Assembly (NCBI GenBank): GCA_016177515.1 | Contig: JACOUZ010000072.1 | Span: 1-6,469, forward strand | Source of the DNA: Acidobacteriota bacterium | GTDB taxonomy: Bacteria > Acidobacteriota > Polarisedimenticolia > Gp22-AA2 | DNA length: 6,469 nt | Direction of reading: 5' to 3' | Shown: positions 5,976-6,469 of the stretch, one piece after another | Numbering within the stretch: position 1 is the stretch's first letter | Layout of the letters: the number at the start of each line of letters is the position of its first letter | The notes under the pieces: model-generated | The model's input: only the letters and a program-made list of their open reading frames with translations | Databases searched by the model: none | Told to the model about the DNA's origin: nothing | Translations under genes and position numbers: made by a program

Positions 5976-6326
5976 CTAGTTCCGGCCGTAGCGGTCCTCC
6001 AGGCGGACGACGTCATCGAGCTCAGGGGTGCTGACCTCGAACACCACGCAGTCGGTGACAGCTTCCAGCCGGTGCCTCTCCCGGGGCGGGAGCCGCACGG
6101 CGTCTCCGGGCTCGAGCCGCCTGTCCACTTCCCGGCCCGACGGATGGTCAATCAGCCGCAGCCGGAGCGAACCCTGGAACAGGTAGAGGCTCTCGTCCTT
6201 GCGCTCGTGGTATTGCAGGCTGAGCGCTTCCCCGGCCCGAATCAGGAGGACCTTGCCGGCGTAGCGATCAGTATGGGCGAACAGGATCTCCTCGCCCCAC
6301 GGCTTCGGCACCCGCGTAACGCTCAC
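5976..6326 (-). CDS. Small single-domain cupin protein (mannose-6-phosphate isomerase-like type)
   Basis: This 116-residue protein is a single beta-barrel cupin. Motif 1 reads G32-(x5)-Q38-x-H40-(x4)-E45-(x6)-G52, with glutamine replacing the usual first histidine. Motif 2 reads G74-D-x4-L-P-P-R-E-R-H85. Likely metal ligands are H40, E45 and H85, possibly with Q38. The N-terminal KPWGEE and C-terminal EDRYGR are seen in sugar-nucleotide-associated cupins of the type II mannose-6-phosphate isomerase group, but a lone domain this small may be a binding protein or a small-molecule isomerase. The substrate is unknown. The GTG start at 6326 overlaps the TGA of the upstream ptsI-like gene (GTGA), with GGGGAG at 6338-6333 six bases before it, so translational coupling is likely. 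Confidence 0.85.
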   Translation of the reverse strand: MSVTRVPKPWGEEILFAHTDRYAGKVLLIRAGEALSLQYHERKDESLYLFQGSLRLRLIDHPSGREVDRRLEPGDAVRLPPRERHRLEAVTDCVVFEVSTPELDDVVRLEDRYGRN

Positions 6327-6469
6327 GGGCGGCTCCCCAGAACCGCCGCCGGCTCGGCGGGCACCAGCTCCGACACGCGCCTGCGAGCCAGCGCCTCGAT
6401 CGCCGCGGGCGTGTCGAGGCGCAGGGTCTCTTCGACCAGGGCGCGCGCGTCGGCCATGCGGATGGCTCG
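6323..6469 (-). CDS. ptsI: C-terminal end of a probable PtsI (phosphoenolpyruvate-protein phosphotransferase, EI)
   Basis: Only the last 48 codons are in the window; the gene enters from the right edge and ends with TGA at 6325-6323. The translated tail contains RAIRMADARALVEETLRL followed by DTPAAIEALARRRVSELV. This matches the helical ending typical of EI of the PTS, where an IR-x4-A-x2-L motif precedes a helix ending in a LD-T-x2-x-I-x-A pattern. EI transfers phosphate from phosphoenolpyruvate to HPr in the cytoplasm. The catalytic histidine and PEP-binding barrel are outside the window, so the call rests on this short tail. The last 15 or so residues are Pro/Ala-rich and not conserved-looking. 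The stop overlaps the cupin start by four bases. Confidence 0.55.
   Translation of the reverse strand, partial: RAIRMADARALVEETLRLDTPAAIEALARRRVSELVPAEPAAVLGSRP

Noticed and set aside
5831..6151. Extension of the MerR protein upstream of its ATG, by 107 codons
   Set aside because: The extension has no recognisable motif, overlaps the cupin gene antisense or out of frame, and would push the HTH far from the N-terminus. The ATG at 5830 has a usable AAGG site.

Overview
The window is a G+C-rich (about two thirds or more by eye) bacterial chromosome segment. It is densely packed with housekeeping and metabolic genes, with short spacers and several overlapping stop/start codons. I see no insertion sequence, phage gene, CRISPR array or other sign of mobile DNA. 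The gene set (RNase D, DedA, SurE, threonine dehydrogenase with KBL, a small MerR-type regulator, a cupin and a PtsI-like C-terminus) fits a free-living, high-GC, Gram-negative-type bacterium such as an acidobacterium or deltaproteobacterium. The lineage is an inference; there is no rRNA or marker tree to settle it.

Left block, minus strand (1-1952). A strong sigma70-type promoter (TTGACG, 17 bp, TACAAT) reads into a complete tRNA-Pro(GGG) with an encoded CCA end. About 114 bases further on comes a tight gene chain: surE (nucleotidase), a DedA-family membrane protein, and the start of rnd (RNase D, cut by the window edge). SurE and DedA are 4 bases apart; DedA and rnd share one base (TGATG). 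I find no convincing second promoter or U-tract terminator between the tRNA and surE, so the tRNA and the three genes may share a transcript.

Middle block, plus strand (about 2050-4491). A promoter with a perfect TATAAT box drives a two-gene operon, tdh then kbl. Together they convert L-threonine to glycine and acetyl-CoA through 2-amino-3-oxobutyrate. A 12-bp perfect palindrome fills most of the spacer between the -35 and -10 boxes. The roughly 60-base leader has two mutually exclusive pairings, one of which would cover the Shine-Dalgarno sequence. Both are candidates for regulation of threonine breakdown but are unproven.

Right block, minus strand (4509-6469). From upstream to downstream: the C-terminal end of a PtsI-like phosphotransferase (EI), overlapping a small cupin gene by GTGA; a 145-base spacer; a MerR-type regulator; and, overlapping it by ATGA, a secreted protein of unknown function. 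The secreted-protein gene converges on kbl with only 17 bases between the two stop codons.

This is mostly an ordinary region. The items most worth a second look are the tRNA-mRNA arrangement, the tdh promoter and leader, and the coupling of the MerR gene with an uncharacterised exported protein. I found no evidence for a novel defence, mobile or RNA-based system.
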